Shown: positions 20,301-28,755, counted from the stretch's first letter. The stretch: DNA of 50,140 nt from an uncultured bacterium (GCA_903903945.1 CAIVAP010000234.1:1-50140), one strand, 5' to 3'. Notes: a model not told the origin generated them from the sequence alone. A program made the numbers and translations.

Positions 20301-20455
20301 GTCCACTTGAACTGACGGGCACAGACCTGCAAGAGAGTCTGGAAGGCACTCCGTACGGCTGTCTCATGCGATACGCCGAGTTTGTCAAACTGGCCGAGTG
20401 CGTCGTAATACGCAACAACTGCCTTGTGAGTCGGCTTCAAGGTGAGTTTACGCAT
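17399..20455 (-). CDS. Type IIG/ISP-like restriction-modification enzyme (fused nuclease and adenine methylase)
   Basis: About 1018 residues from the ATG at 20455 (an upstream ATG at 20500 adds 15 residues). The N-terminal domain shows a PD-(D/E)xK-like set, Asp75 in IDGALLD and Glu85-x-Lys87 in GYWEAKD. A helical connector follows, then the methylase core with SAM motif DPFVGTGNF (347-355) and catalytic NPPY (448-451), marking an N6-adenine methyltransferase of the gamma type. The rest, with GTTHNVFGIQVGVSVSLLVR and a C-terminal target-recognition region ending near residue 1000, matches the type ISP/IIG layout, but no helicase domain is visible between nuclease and methylase. It would both cut and protect DNA as one chain. 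It lies 72 bases downstream of rlmH and converges on the TPR protein gene. Confidence 0.85.
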   Translation of the reverse strand: MRKLTLKPTHKAVVAYYDALGQFDKLGVSHETAVRSAFQTLLQVCARQFKWTLVPEYQRKGVDRDRISIDGALLDMYRFPHGYWEAKDSQDDLEKEVKRKFEAGYPRDNILFQEPKRAILYQNGRQVLDEEIATPTKLVAVLAQFFEYLPEDYIAWEEAVGEFKNRVPELAEKLVKLIDTERKSNPRFVAAFGNFMDLCRSSINPNLSVQAVEEMLIQHLLTERIFRTVFSNPDFARRNVIAVEIEKVISALMSKSFNRDDFLKSLDRFYVAIEKAARTIDDFAQKQQFLNTVYEKFFQGFSVKVADTHGIVYTPPQIVNFMVKSVEQILEKEFGRTLSDKGVQILDPFVGTGNFIVHIMREMKKTALRYKFENELHCNEVMLLPYYIASMNIEHEYLDLTGEYIPYEGICLVDTFQLDEPQTDFFTAENTARVLKQKKADIFVIIGNPPYNAGQVNENDNNKNRKYQVIEDRIAKTYKKDSRARLQRKLDDPYVKAIRWASDRIGDMGVVALVTNNSFVTELSFDGMRNHLESDFDSIYVLDLHGNVRKNPKLSGTTHNVFGIQVGVSVSLLVRNRKKGRGGRAKVRYLRVGELWRRAEKYRFLDDASGYSGVKWRLLRPDSEHVWITEGLATDFRGFCPLARASESELGVFDTYSLGVSTNRDSVVYDFDRERLLERVEQFCEDYNAEVARYQQKARPKDIDGFVRYDKIKWSRNLKRDLRTHKLLDFRRDCCRVGLYRPFSSRQLYFDDIIVDEPGTNAKFLPNEAAEAANRVICVPSLGGRAAFWSLSSSRIPNLNLVSIDAAQCFPFYTYNPDGSGRKENITDWALEQFRQHYGDKKITKWDIFHYVYAVLHHPTYRERYAANLKRELPRVPYTPDFRAFAKAGKRLMELHVDYESQPEYPLEKIEKKDAKLDFRVERMKLSKDKTAVIYNDFLSLGGIPLEAFEYRLGNRSALDWMIDQYRVKSDKRSGIISDPNRADDPEYIVRLIGQVTTVSLETMKIVKSLPDLGVPTD

Positions 20456-20527
20456 TTCGCTTTCCAATATGACGGAAGCGTATTTGACAATCAACAACAA
20501 TCATCATGGCCGTTCCGTCGTCAGCTT

Positions 20528-20995
20528 TCACTTATGATACTTACTCCCCGCCGAAATCGATAGCGCTCGATAGAGTTGTTCCAGCAGAATCACTTCGGTC
20601 AGCTCGTGCGGGAATGTCATCTTGGAGAGAGATAGAAGCATCTTCGCCCCGGCCTTGACCACAGGAGCCAAACCATACGCGCCACCGATAACAAACTGGA
20701 TACGCGAGTAGTTCCGCTTCTTGTCCTCCAGCAATCGCGACAACTGCTCGGACGACAGAGGGTCTCCCCTGACGTCGAGAGCGATCGAATAGGCATCGTC
20801 ATTGAGTTGATCGAGAATGCTCTCCCCTTCGATCAACATCCCCTTCTCCGGTTTCATCCGCGCGTTGTCGGCTTCCTTGACGCGGATTAGCGTCAAATCA
20901 GCATACTTCCCCACTAATTGCCCGTAGTATTTGATTCCTTCTTTTACCCACGGTGATTTGATCTTGCCAACGGTAATGATATCGATATTGAGCAT
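20528..20995 (-). CDS. rlmH: 23S rRNA pseudouridine-1915 N3-methyltransferase RlmH
   Basis: A 155-residue SPOUT-fold methyltransferase that methylates pseudouridine 1915 in helix 69 of 23S rRNA on assembled 70S ribosomes. The sequence starts with MLNIDIITVGKIKSPWVKEG, typical of RlmH, has the SAM-binding FVIGGAYGL loop, and ends in LLEQLYRALSISAGSKYHK, matching the conserved EQxYRAxxIxxGxxYHK tail. The length is normal. The ATG shares one base with the TGA of yjbQ, so the two are coupled. It is the last housekeeping gene of the dtd-to-rlmH run. Confidence 0.97.
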   Translation of the reverse strand: MLNIDIITVGKIKSPWVKEGIKYYGQLVGKYADLTLIRVKEADNARMKPEKGMLIEGESILDQLNDDAYSIALDVRGDPLSSEQLSRLLEDKKRNYSRIQFVIGGAYGLAPVVKAGAKMLLSLSKMTFPHELTEVILLEQLYRALSISAGSKYHK

Positions 20996-21393
20996 CAGTC
21001 GGAGACGACCTTGACATAGAACTGCCGCGAGCGTCTGCCGTCGAATTCACAGAAGTAGATCCCCTGCCAGGTGCCGAGCAGAAGTGAGCCATCTTCGATT
21101 AACAAGGCTTGCGAACAGCCAACCACGGACGATTTGAGATGCGCATCCGAATTGCCTTCGCTGTGGTCATAGTTGTCATTCTGGGGAAAGATGTCACCGA
21201 GCTTGCGAATGATATCGGACTTGACCGACGGATCGGCGTTTTCGTTGACCGTGATTGCCGCCGTAGTATGCGGAGTATAGACCAGACAAATTCCGGACTT
21301 GACACCGGAACGCTGCACGTAGTCGGATACGATGTCAGTGATGTCGATAAGTTGATTGCGACTGGAAGTTGACAGAGTGAATTGCTCGATCAT
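20995..21393 (-). CDS. yjbQ: YjbQ/UPF0047 family protein
   Basis: A 132-residue member of the UPF0047 family, a compact beta-sandwich enzyme for which secondary thiamin-phosphate synthase activity has been reported. Conserved features are SGICLVYTPHTTAAITVNEN, the YDHSEGNSDAHLKSS metal-site region with its histidines, and LLLGTWQGIYFCEFDGRR. Full length. The ATG overlaps the ftsY stop as ATGA and its TGA overlaps the rlmH start, so it is translated as part of the chain. Confidence 0.93.
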   Translation of the reverse strand: MIEQFTLSTSSRNQLIDITDIVSDYVQRSGVKSGICLVYTPHTTAAITVNENADPSVKSDIIRKLGDIFPQNDNYDHSEGNSDAHLKSSVVGCSQALLIEDGSLLLGTWQGIYFCEFDGRRSRQFYVKVVSD

Positions 21394-22307
21394 GTGAATA
21401 GTGCTTCGACGAAATCATGCGAGTTGAACTCATCGAGATCATCCATCTGCTCGCCGATGCCGATCAGCACTACCGGCAGCTTGAATCTTTCGACAATGGA
21501 AAAAACGGCTCCGCCTTTGGCGGTACCGTCAAGCTTGGTAACGATTATGCCGTCGATGTCGAGCATCCTCTTAAAGACTTCCACCTGCTGCAGCGCGTTT
21601 TGTCCCGTAGTGCCGTCGAGCACGAGCAAAGTCCGGTGCGGCGCGTCCGGCATCGCCTTCTTGAGCACGCGCTTCACCTTACTTAACTCTTCCATCAGAT
21701 TCGTCTTCGTGTGCAGGCGACCGGCAGTGTCAATGACCACCACATCATCGCCGCGAGCTATCGCCGACTGAACTGAATCATAGGCGACGGCGGCCGCGTC
21801 ACCCCCCTCCTGCCCTTTCACCAGATGGCAGCCAACCCGATCAGCCCAAATGGCAAGCTGATCGATTGCGGCAGCGCGAAAGGTATCTGCGGCGGCAATC
21901 GTTACCTTTTTGCCGTCATTTACGAAGCGGCGCGCAATTTTCGCAATCGAGGTCGTTTTGCCGGTTCCGTTGACACCGACGATCATGATGACATAAGGTT
22001 TCTTGCCGCTCGCAAAAAACGGCTCCGTGCTCACGTCGACAAACAAGTCCTTGAGACATTCGCGCAGCAGTTGAAATACTTCGTCGGAACTGTCGATACC
22101 GCGCTGCGCGACCATTACTTTGAGATTCGCGATGATCGTGCTCGACGTTTCTACGCTGATGTCGGAGGAGATCAGTACCTCCTCAATTTCGTCGAGCAAT
22201 GCCCCATCTATCTTCTTGTGCAGGCCGACCGCGGCCTTGATTTTGCTTACGAGATTTTCTTTCGTCTTAAGCAGACCGGTTGCAAGCTTCTTGAGGGAGA
22301 AGCCCAT
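21390..22307 (-). CDS. ftsY: Signal recognition particle receptor FtsY
   Basis: A 305-residue SRP-type GTPase that docks the SRP-ribosome complex at the membrane translocon. The N domain occupies about 1-95; the G domain has G1 GVNGTGKTT (111-119), DTFRAAA, G3 DTAGRLHTK and G4 TKLDGTAKGG. The acidic A domain of enterobacterial FtsY is absent; the start MGFSLKKLATGLLKTKENL is the short amphipathic membrane-targeting helix seen in many phyla. The ATG overlaps the smc stop (TAATG). Downstream is yjbQ, with an ATGA overlap. Confidence 0.97.
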   Translation of the reverse strand: MGFSLKKLATGLLKTKENLVSKIKAAVGLHKKIDGALLDEIEEVLISSDISVETSSTIIANLKVMVAQRGIDSSDEVFQLLRECLKDLFVDVSTEPFFASGKKPYVIMIVGVNGTGKTTSIAKIARRFVNDGKKVTIAAADTFRAAAIDQLAIWADRVGCHLVKGQEGGDAAAVAYDSVQSAIARGDDVVVIDTAGRLHTKTNLMEELSKVKRVLKKAMPDAPHRTLLVLDGTTGQNALQQVEVFKRMLDIDGIIVTKLDGTAKGGAVFSIVERFKLPVVLIGIGEQMDDLDEFNSHDFVEALFT

Positions 22308-25300
22308 TAGTCGTCATCCTCGTCGTCATCATCGTCATACTCATCTTCCTCACCGATAGCAGCCACTGGAGCTTCAGTCTCTGTCTCTTCTTCGGCTGCC
22401 ACTTCGGTTTCTGCCTCCTCGGCAAACACGTCCGCCGCTTTCACTGTCTTTGGCGGCTCCTCTATTGCGGGTGGTTCCTCGGCCTGTGCTTCGCTACCAG
22501 TGAACTTCAGGGCTTCAACATCGATCGGCTTACCCATTGCTGCGAAGTCAACGGACACTATCTGACTCACACCCGGTTGTTGCATGGTCACACCATACAA
22601 GCGGTCGCATTGCTCCATCGTACGCTTGTTGTGTGTAATCAGGATAAACTGTGTCTTCTGGGAAAAATGCTGAATCATCTTCAAGAAACGATTGACATTC
22701 GCGTCATCAAGCGGCGCATCAACTTCGTCCAGAATGCAGAACGGCGATGGTTTCACCAGATAGATGGCGAACAACAACGAGATCGCCGTCAGCGCCTTCT
22801 CGCCACCGGAAAGCTGCGAGATGTTGAGCAGACGTTTGCCACGCGGGCGCGCTGAAATGAGAATGGGTGATTCGAGGGGATCGCTTTCATCTTCCATCCG
22901 CAGGTCGGCCTCGCCACCCTGAAACAAGTCGCTGAACACCTGTTGGAAATTAGCGCGCACTTGCGTAAAGGTCTCCAAAAACATGTTGCGCGCGGTGGTG
23001 TTGATGCGCGTGATCGTCGTCTTGAGATCGTCCTTTGCCTTGGTAAGATCGCCTATCTGTTGACTCAGGAAACGCTCGCGCTCGGCTTCTTTTTCATATT
23101 CCTCCAGCGCCAGCATGTTCACCAAGCCGAGTTGCTGTTGCTTGCCTCGGCACTCGGCGAGTTCCGTTTCGAGTTCGTGGAAAGTCTCCTCCGCCAGCGG
23201 TTCGGGCACCGTCAATTCCTCCGCCGATATCCCGAAGCTATCTCGCAACTGCGTCACGACATCCTCGAATTTCGAGTTGGCTTCTGTCTCGCTGACGAGA
23301 AGCTGCTGACTTGCTTCCGTAACCTGATCCCGATTTTTGCGCGAGGCCTTGAGCAGTTGGTCGAATTCCGTTTGCTTGTCGCTGATTTCCGCCTGCCGTG
23401 ACACTAGTTGCACTTCCTGCTGCCGTAGACCCTCGCGTTCTTCCGAGGATTCCTGCAGTTGCTCCCGGAGTTCAATCAGTGCCAGGCGCTGATAATCTAT
23501 GTCGCTCACCCGCTGTTCGCAGGCGTGCTGGCGGGTCTCGCTCTGAGTTGCGAGTTCATTGGTCAACTCCTCGATGCGAAGTAAATTGCCCTCCAGCGAA
23601 TTGCGCTCGGTTTGTAGTTTGATTACGCGCAGGCGCAGTTCTTCCTGTTCTCGCGAAACCTTGGCAACCTCTTGCTCCATTGCCTCCAGACTGGCATTGT
23701 GCGCCTGTAGCGTCTGCTGTTTGTCTTCGGAGTCATCCTGTAAGCGCGTGGAGTCATCAACCAACTTTGCGAGTTGCGAACCGAAATCGTGCAGCTTCTC
23801 CTCAAGGCGTGAAATTTCAATTGCCGTCTCCCCCAGTTGCTCCTCAAGCTGCTTCTGCTGAAGCGTATGACGAGTTGACTCAAGCTGTAGATTCGTCTGC
23901 GACCAGCGCTGATGCTCAAGCTGCTGCGCCAACTGCGTCAGATGCTCGTGCTGCTGGTCGCGTTCCGACTGGAGACGCGCCAACTCGCTATCTGATGTTA
24001 CCAAATCGGTCTGACACGATTCAAGACGCTGCTTGAGTCTGGTAAGCTCGTTTTCTCTTCCGAGAAGTGCAACCGGCCTGGCCGATCCACCTTGATGCAG
24101 AACCTTCGACTGGTAGTAATGACCGTCCTGAGTCACCACACGAAATTCGCCCTGGCCGAGGTCCAGCAATCGTTCCGCCGCCACTCGATCAGCCACGATC
24201 AGCGCATCGCCAAGCAACAACTCAGCCAGTTTGTAATATTCAGATGTCGCCGAAACGACTTCTGATGCTCGCACAATATTGCCGCCGAAGCCGCCGGGAC
24301 GCGCGAGCTTGTTGTCTCGTTGCCATTGGTCAAGCTCTGACTTGACGACGAATGTCGCTTTGCCGAGGTTGTTCGCCTGCAAGAAAGCGACGGCGTTGTT
24401 GGCGGCGGCGCGATCATCCACGACGATGTATTCAGCCGCTTCGCCGAGCGCCATTTCGATTGTCTGCAAGTACTGTTCGTCCGCCTGCAACAGATTCGCA
24501 GCGGTGTCGATGACGCCGGGCAATTGCTCCCGGTTGGCAAAAATAGCAGTGACGCCGGATCCATAGCCCTCATAGTGGGCAATCATACGTTCATGGAGTT
24601 CAATCTGCGCGCTGAGCGATCGCACATCAAGTCGGTGTTCCGCTACACGTGTGGCGAGTTCGGATATTGCGATCTCCAGATGCGAGACCCCCTCTTCCGT
24701 CTCGGAAATCTGTCGTTCGCTTTGCTCGATCTCCACGATAACAGTCCGATGTTTGCCATCGATATCTGCGACCGAATCAACGGTAGTCGCCAGTGTGGAC
24801 TGTAAGTCGGCAAGTTTCAGACGGGCTTCTTCAAGTTGCGCATTGGCTTCAGTAATCTGTGTTTCGAGATGCTGACGATTCTGGTCAAAGAGGTTCCTCT
24901 TCCCTTCAATCTCGAAAAGATCGCGTTGATAGACCTGCCCCGACTTACGTTCCTCGTCCACTTGAGCGATTCGTGCGGAAAGTTGGGTATCCAGTTCGGC
25001 CAGTTGACGCTGCGCATCCTCAAACGACGCGCGTGCCAAAGCAAGCTGTGATTGCAGAGATTCCTTCTCCCTGCCGAGCTGCTCGACCTTGGTCTTCATG
25101 CTGTCGATCTCTCTTAGGTCATCGCGATTGGCAACCTCAGCGGAACTGATCTTCTCTTCAGTAACGGAAATCTCGCGCTCCAAGCGGTAACAAGTCGCGG
25201 AGATTTCCTCCGACTTGGCGCGCACCTGCTTGACTTCTTCTGACAGTTCCAGCGCCTTACCGCTGTAGTCTTCGCGCGCTAATTCCCAGCGGTCGATTTC

Positions 25301-26080
25301 ACCGGAAATCTCGGCGAGCTTGATCTGGCTTAGCCTTTTTTCATCTCGCACCTGCCGCAAGTGTTGTGAGAGACGACGATACTTCTCCTTCAGCAACACC
25401 AGCCCGACCGTCTTGATACGGTCTTCGTAGTATTTGTATCGCTCGGCCTTCTTCATCTGGCGGCTCAGGCTGCCGACCTGCGTGGAGACCTCGGAGAGAA
25501 TATCAGAAAGTCGCAGCAAATCATTGTCGGTCGCTTCGAGTTTCCGCAGCGCTGCCCGTTTGCGTTCCTTGTAGCGCGTTATGCCGGCTGCTTCCTCAAA
25601 CAGCATGCGTCGTTGATCGGCTTTGTCGGAGAGAATGGATTCGACCATATCGAGCTCAATCGCCGAATAAGCGTGCGCTCCCATGCCGGTGTCGGCAAAC
25701 ATGTCGGTGATATCCTTAAGGCGACACTGCACTCGATTTAGCAGATACTCCGAGTCACCGGAACGATGTAACCGTCGCGTCACCGTGACATTCCGGTACT
25801 CGATCGCCAGCGTGCGGCTGTCATTGACGATGTGCAGTGATACTTCTGCCATGCCGATCGGCTTCAGTTCGCGCGTGCCGGAGAAAATCACATCGTCCAT
25901 TTTGCCGCCGCGCAGGATCGAGATTCTTTGCTCCCCCAGCACCCAGCGGATTGCATCGAGCACATTGGTTTTGCCACAACCGTTGGGACCGACAACGCCC
26001 GTAATGCCATTGGCAAACTCGACCGTGGTCTTGAGCGGGAATGACTTGAATCCGATTATTTCCAGTCCCGATAGGTACAA
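22307..26080 (-). CDS. smc: Chromosome partition ATPase SMC
   Basis: A 1257-residue SMC protein that loads on DNA with ScpA/ScpB and organises the chromosome. The start is a TTG at 26080 with GAGGAG six bases upstream; the protein begins LYLSGLEIIGFKSF. Walker A is GPNGCGKT (31-38). Two long coiled coils flank a hinge (about 500-660, including the GYGSGVTAIF region). The C-terminal head has the signature LSGGEKALTAISLLFA and Walker B CILDEVDAPLDD. After the normal end (about residue 1180) comes an unusual tail of about 70 residues rich in Glu, Ala, Pro and Thr that finishes in an almost pure Asp/Glu run. The gene is coupled to ftsY. The tail could bind basic partners or mimic DNA; that is speculation. 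Confidence 0.97.
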   Translation of the reverse strand: MYLSGLEIIGFKSFPLKTTVEFANGITGVVGPNGCGKTNVLDAIRWVLGEQRISILRGGKMDDVIFSGTRELKPIGMAEVSLHIVNDSRTLAIEYRNVTVTRRLHRSGDSEYLLNRVQCRLKDITDMFADTGMGAHAYSAIELDMVESILSDKADQRRMLFEEAAGITRYKERKRAALRKLEATDNDLLRLSDILSEVSTQVGSLSRQMKKAERYKYYEDRIKTVGLVLLKEKYRRLSQHLRQVRDEKRLSQIKLAEISGEIDRWELAREDYSGKALELSEEVKQVRAKSEEISATCYRLEREISVTEEKISSAEVANRDDLREIDSMKTKVEQLGREKESLQSQLALARASFEDAQRQLAELDTQLSARIAQVDEERKSGQVYQRDLFEIEGKRNLFDQNRQHLETQITEANAQLEEARLKLADLQSTLATTVDSVADIDGKHRTVIVEIEQSERQISETEEGVSHLEIAISELATRVAEHRLDVRSLSAQIELHERMIAHYEGYGSGVTAIFANREQLPGVIDTAANLLQADEQYLQTIEMALGEAAEYIVVDDRAAANNAVAFLQANNLGKATFVVKSELDQWQRDNKLARPGGFGGNIVRASEVVSATSEYYKLAELLLGDALIVADRVAAERLLDLGQGEFRVVTQDGHYYQSKVLHQGGSARPVALLGRENELTRLKQRLESCQTDLVTSDSELARLQSERDQQHEHLTQLAQQLEHQRWSQTNLQLESTRHTLQQKQLEEQLGETAIEISRLEEKLHDFGSQLAKLVDDSTRLQDDSEDKQQTLQAHNASLEAMEQEVAKVSREQEELRLRVIKLQTERNSLEGNLLRIEELTNELATQSETRQHACEQRVSDIDYQRLALIELREQLQESSEEREGLRQQEVQLVSRQAEISDKQTEFDQLLKASRKNRDQVTEASQQLLVSETEANSKFEDVVTQLRDSFGISAEELTVPEPLAEETFHELETELAECRGKQQQLGLVNMLALEEYEKEAERERFLSQQIGDLTKAKDDLKTTITRINTTARNMFLETFTQVRANFQQVFSDLFQGGEADLRMEDESDPLESPILISARPRGKRLLNISQLSGGEKALTAISLLFAIYLVKPSPFCILDEVDAPLDDANVNRFLKMIQHFSQKTQFILITHNKRTMEQCDRLYGVTMQQPGVSQIVSVDFAAMGKPIDVEALKFTGSEAQAEEPPAIEEPPKTVKAADVFAEEAETEVAAEEETETEAPVAAIGEEDEYDDDDDEDDD

Positions 26081-26102
26081 AATAGTCTCCTCTTACGTCA
26101 AG

Positions 26103-26672
26103 TTAGTCCGGCTGGCCCATCTTACTCGCAGCTGATTGAAGTTGAATCGATGTCAGCAAGTCCACCATGTGTCGATAGGTCTTCAGCTCATCCGTCTGGA
26201 AATCCGACTTCACCAAAAAGTTGTGAATCGGCATACCCCAGACATTTGCCAGCCCGATACGCAGGCTGGCGCCGGTATGCAGTGCGACCATAGCGTTAAA
26301 CACGTTCTTGTGCGTCTCGAAATCAATCAGCACCGATGCTTTGAAGTCAGCGACCTTGGCGAAGAAATCTTTCTTCGGTAGGCCGATCAAATTAGTCAGA
26401 TTTAATTCCGGCGAAACAGCGTGGATACCGGTCTTGCGTGTGATCTCGCTGCATCCGACCGGCACGACTATCAACAAATCGCTGGAGGGAAAGATGACCG
26501 GCAGTTCGGCAATCATACGCAGCAACAGGCTGTTGGTTTGGATGCCGTGCGGTAGTGTGATCAGCATTCGTTTGCTCCCCTGAATCGATGCCGGAAACTC
26601 AAAGGTCCCCTGCTGGACCTGGCGACTCCGATACCGAATAGCCCAATGCTGCATGCGTTCTTTCATTTTCAT
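26103..26672 (-). CDS. GT9 glycosyltransferase-like protein, short
   Basis: A 189-residue protein, start ATG 26672 chosen because it overlaps the TGA of the upstream gene as ATGA. ILITLPHG near residue 35, the following SLLLRMIAELP, and the later pattern VSPELNLTNLIGLPKK, SVLIDFETHKNVFNAMVALHTGA and LRIGLANVWG recall the nucleotide-sugar glycosyltransferase fold of ADP-heptose transferases (GT9), where a G(D) loop and a strand-turn with RIG follow one another. It is about half the normal GT9 length, so only one Rossmann domain is present and transferase activity is doubtful. Its place between rodZ and smc suggests a conserved but uncharacterised operon member. Confidence 0.55.
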   Translation of the reverse strand: MKMKERMQHWAIRYRSRQVQQGTFEFPASIQGSKRMLITLPHGIQTNSLLLRMIAELPVIFPSSDLLIVVPVGCSEITRKTGIHAVSPELNLTNLIGLPKKDFFAKVADFKASVLIDFETHKNVFNAMVALHTGASLRIGLANVWGMPIHNFLVKSDFQTDELKTYRHMVDLLTSIQLQSAASKMGQPD

Positions 26673-27565
26673 GGCGCCAACCTCGAACTGTCGACATACT
26701 TGAGATAGTTGTTTCGCGAGATCCACAGCGATACCACGGATGTGTCGCGGCTATCGGTGATTTTGAGCGGCAGTGCATTAAGATAAAGGTCAACCGCATT
26801 GCCGTGCCTCAACCGTAGATAGATGCTGTCCTGCATTGCAAACCAGAGAGTATCGTTCACGCTGATCATTCCCTCATAGGCCGAAGTGTCGGCGTCTTTG
26901 CGTACACGCATCCAGGAGCGACCCTTGCCGACCATTAATAGCAGCACGCTGTCCGGCCTTGCGATTGTGGCGGATGAATCCACGGTTGCCGAATCAGACA
27001 CGGCGCTGGTGTCCGTGGAATCGATCATTATTGCCGTCGAGTCAATGGCTGGTTCCATCTTGGGAACACTCTTGGGAATCGCCTCCGGAATGACAACTTT
27101 CGTCGGCGGATGTGAATCAAATGTCAGCTTGATGAGAAACAATCCGAGCACAACGATGACCACTACCAAACCGACTACCAGAATTGATTTGCCCCCGCCG
27201 CGGCGTCCTTCCTCAGAGCGATAGTTTCCGATAGGCGTAGGTCCGACGACAACTTCAGGAACTTTTGCCGGTCGTGGCACGGATTTGGCGCCTTCGGCAG
27301 CGGGCGCCGGTGCCTCAGGGAGGCGCATCAGCAGATCATCGAGAGAGACGCCGAGGTACTCGGCATAGGCTTTGACGAAAAGCTCTTTGAAGACACGGTC
27401 TGGGAAGAGCGTATCGTCGCCGGCCTCAATGGCTGCGAGGTACTTCTCGTGGATTTTTGTATCGTTGGCAACGTCGGCCAGCAGGAGTTCCTTATCCTGC
27501 CGAACGCGCTTCAGACGTTTGCCCAGATTCTCGACATTGTCATCCGAGACAAATTCAAATGTCAC
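26669..27565 (-). CDS. rodZ: RodZ-like helix-turn-helix membrane protein
   Basis: A 298-residue protein with the RodZ plan: N-terminal Cro-like helix-turn-helix of the HTH_25 type (about 12-80: LGKRLKRVRQDKELLLADVA...KYLAAIEAGD), a Pro/Ala-rich linker, one membrane helix (SILVVGLVVVIVVLGLFLI, about 125-147), a Ser/Thr/Asp-rich spacer, and a periplasmic beta domain (about 215-298) like DUF4115. RodZ links MreB filaments to the elongasome. The GTG start overlaps the maf stop (GTGA). Downstream is the GT9-like gene with an ATGA overlap. The family call is firm; the exact orthology with RodZ is likely but not certain. Confidence 0.8.
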   Translation of the reverse strand: MTFEFVSDDNVENLGKRLKRVRQDKELLLADVANDTKIHEKYLAAIEAGDDTLFPDRVFKELFVKAYAEYLGVSLDDLLMRLPEAPAPAAEGAKSVPRPAKVPEVVVGPTPIGNYRSEEGRRGGGKSILVVGLVVVIVVLGLFLIKLTFDSHPPTKVVIPEAIPKSVPKMEPAIDSTAIMIDSTDTSAVSDSATVDSSATIARPDSVLLLMVGKGRSWMRVRKDADTSAYEGMISVNDTLWFAMQDSIYLRLRHGNAVDLYLNALPLKITDSRDTSVVSLWISRNNYLKYVDSSRLAP

Positions 27566-28203
27566 TGCTGCAACTCCCTGATCATGCGCACGAACAACTC
27601 GATCGGAAACCCAATCACGTTGTGCAGACTCCCTTCCAATTTCTCTACCAGCAACTCTCCCATCCCCTGGATACCGTAGGCGCCGGCCTTGTCCATCGGT
27701 TCGCCGGAGTCCACATAGGAAGCAATCGCTTCGCCACTCAGAGGATGGAACGTCACATAGCTTCTTTCACAGTCGCACACCGTCCGGCCACCGACATTGT
27801 TGCGCAACGCCAGCGACGTAATCACATAGTGCCGTCTGCCAGATAGCAGGTGCAACATTTTCCTGGCGTCCGCTTTATCAACCGGTTTGCCGAGGATGCG
27901 ATTGTCAAGCACGACGATCGTATCGGCGGCAACGGTGATACCACTGATACCCGGTACATGCGCAAGTTTGTGCGTGGCGATATCAAGCGCGAACTGCTTC
28001 GGTGACATACCGACCGGAATATCCTCGTAGACATCAGGCACGATCACATTGTAAATAAGCCCAGCCAGTGCGAGTATCTCCCTGCGCCGAGGCGAGCCGG
28101 AGGCCAGAGTCACTGGCGTGTCGCCCAGTAACGCCTTCAACTCGGACTTGATCTGTTCGTCGACGGTAAGCACAAATCGTCGAGGTTCTATTGCCACAGT
28201 CAT
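27562..28203 (-). CDS. maf: Maf-family nucleotide pyrophosphatase
   Basis: A 213-residue Maf/HAM1-fold protein that hydrolyses non-canonical or canonical nucleoside triphosphates to monophosphates. Start ATG 28203 forms an ATGA overlap with the dtd stop; a longer frame to 28254 has no support. Conserved motifs are LASGSPRRREIL, ADTIVVLDNRILGKP, and GEPMDKAGAYGIQGMGELL, which carry the nucleotide-binding Arg residues and catalytic Asp. The N-terminus is about 25 residues longer than most Maf proteins. Confidence 0.95.
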   Translation of the reverse strand: MTVAIEPRRFVLTVDEQIKSELKALLGDTPVTLASGSPRRREILALAGLIYNVIVPDVYEDIPVGMSPKQFALDIATHKLAHVPGISGITVAADTIVVLDNRILGKPVDKADARKMLHLLSGRRHYVITSLALRNNVGGRTVCDCERSYVTFHPLSGEAIASYVDSGEPMDKAGAYGIQGMGELLVEKLEGSLHNVIGFPIELFVRMIRELQQ

Positions 28204-28652
28204 TTTCTCTTCTCTTCGGAGTCGAGGATAATCGTCACCGGTCCCCAGTTGCATAGTTCCACACCCATCTTGGCGCCGAATACTCCCGACTCAACGTGCA
28301 CACCTTCGGCGGCAACTCTATTCTTATACTGCTCGAACAATCTCTCCGCCGCTATCGGTTCAAGTGCGTCCGTGAATGCCGGCCGCCGACCCTTGCGCGT
28401 GTCGGCATATAAAGTAAACTGGCTGACTGCCAACACTTCCCCGCCGACGTCTTTGAGTGACAAGTTCATCTTGTCGTTGTCATCCTCGAAAATGCGGAGG
28501 TTGACCGTACGTTCGGCAAGTATTTCTGAGTCGCGCTCGGTGTCACCGTTGGTAGCGCCGACTAAAACCAATAAACCATTCTTGATTGCGCCGACGATTT
28601 CATTTTCCACTTCGACCCTCGCCCATTTCACCCGCTGCAACACCAAACGCAA
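28200..28652 (-). CDS. dtd: D-aminoacyl-tRNA deacylase
   Basis: A 150-residue DTD that removes D-amino acids (and Gly from tRNA-Ala) from mischarged tRNA. The TTG at 28652 is chosen because GGGAG lies about six bases upstream and the product then begins MRLVLQRVKWARVEV as in the family; the longer frame to 28682 is unlikely. The active-site motif SQFTLYADTRKGRRP and the cross-subunit Gly-cisPro motif in NWGPVTI are present. It is the first gene of the dtd-maf-rodZ chain and has a promoter candidate about 75 bases upstream. Confidence 0.96.
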   Translation of the reverse strand: MRLVLQRVKWARVEVENEIVGAIKNGLLVLVGATNGDTERDSEILAERTVNLRIFEDDNDKMNLSLKDVGGEVLAVSQFTLYADTRKGRRPAFTDALEPIAAERLFEQYKNRVAAEGVHVESGVFGAKMGVELCNWGPVTIILDSEEKRK

Positions 28653-28726
28653 TCCAAACTCCCATCTTCGAACGGGTCGCAAACCATAGGCGCAAACCCA
28701 GATTCTACCCCCTCTAAAGCTTGTGT

Positions 28727-28755
28727 CAAATACAGGATATGCGGAGATTTGTCAA
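28727..28755 (-). promoter_or_regulatory. Candidate sigma-70 promoter for the dtd-to-rlmH operon
   Basis: On the minus strand TTGACA (28755-28750), a 17-base spacer, and TATTTG (28732-28727). It points at dtd, leaving a leader of about 70 bases. The -35 is perfect and the -10 matches four of six. Confidence 0.5.
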
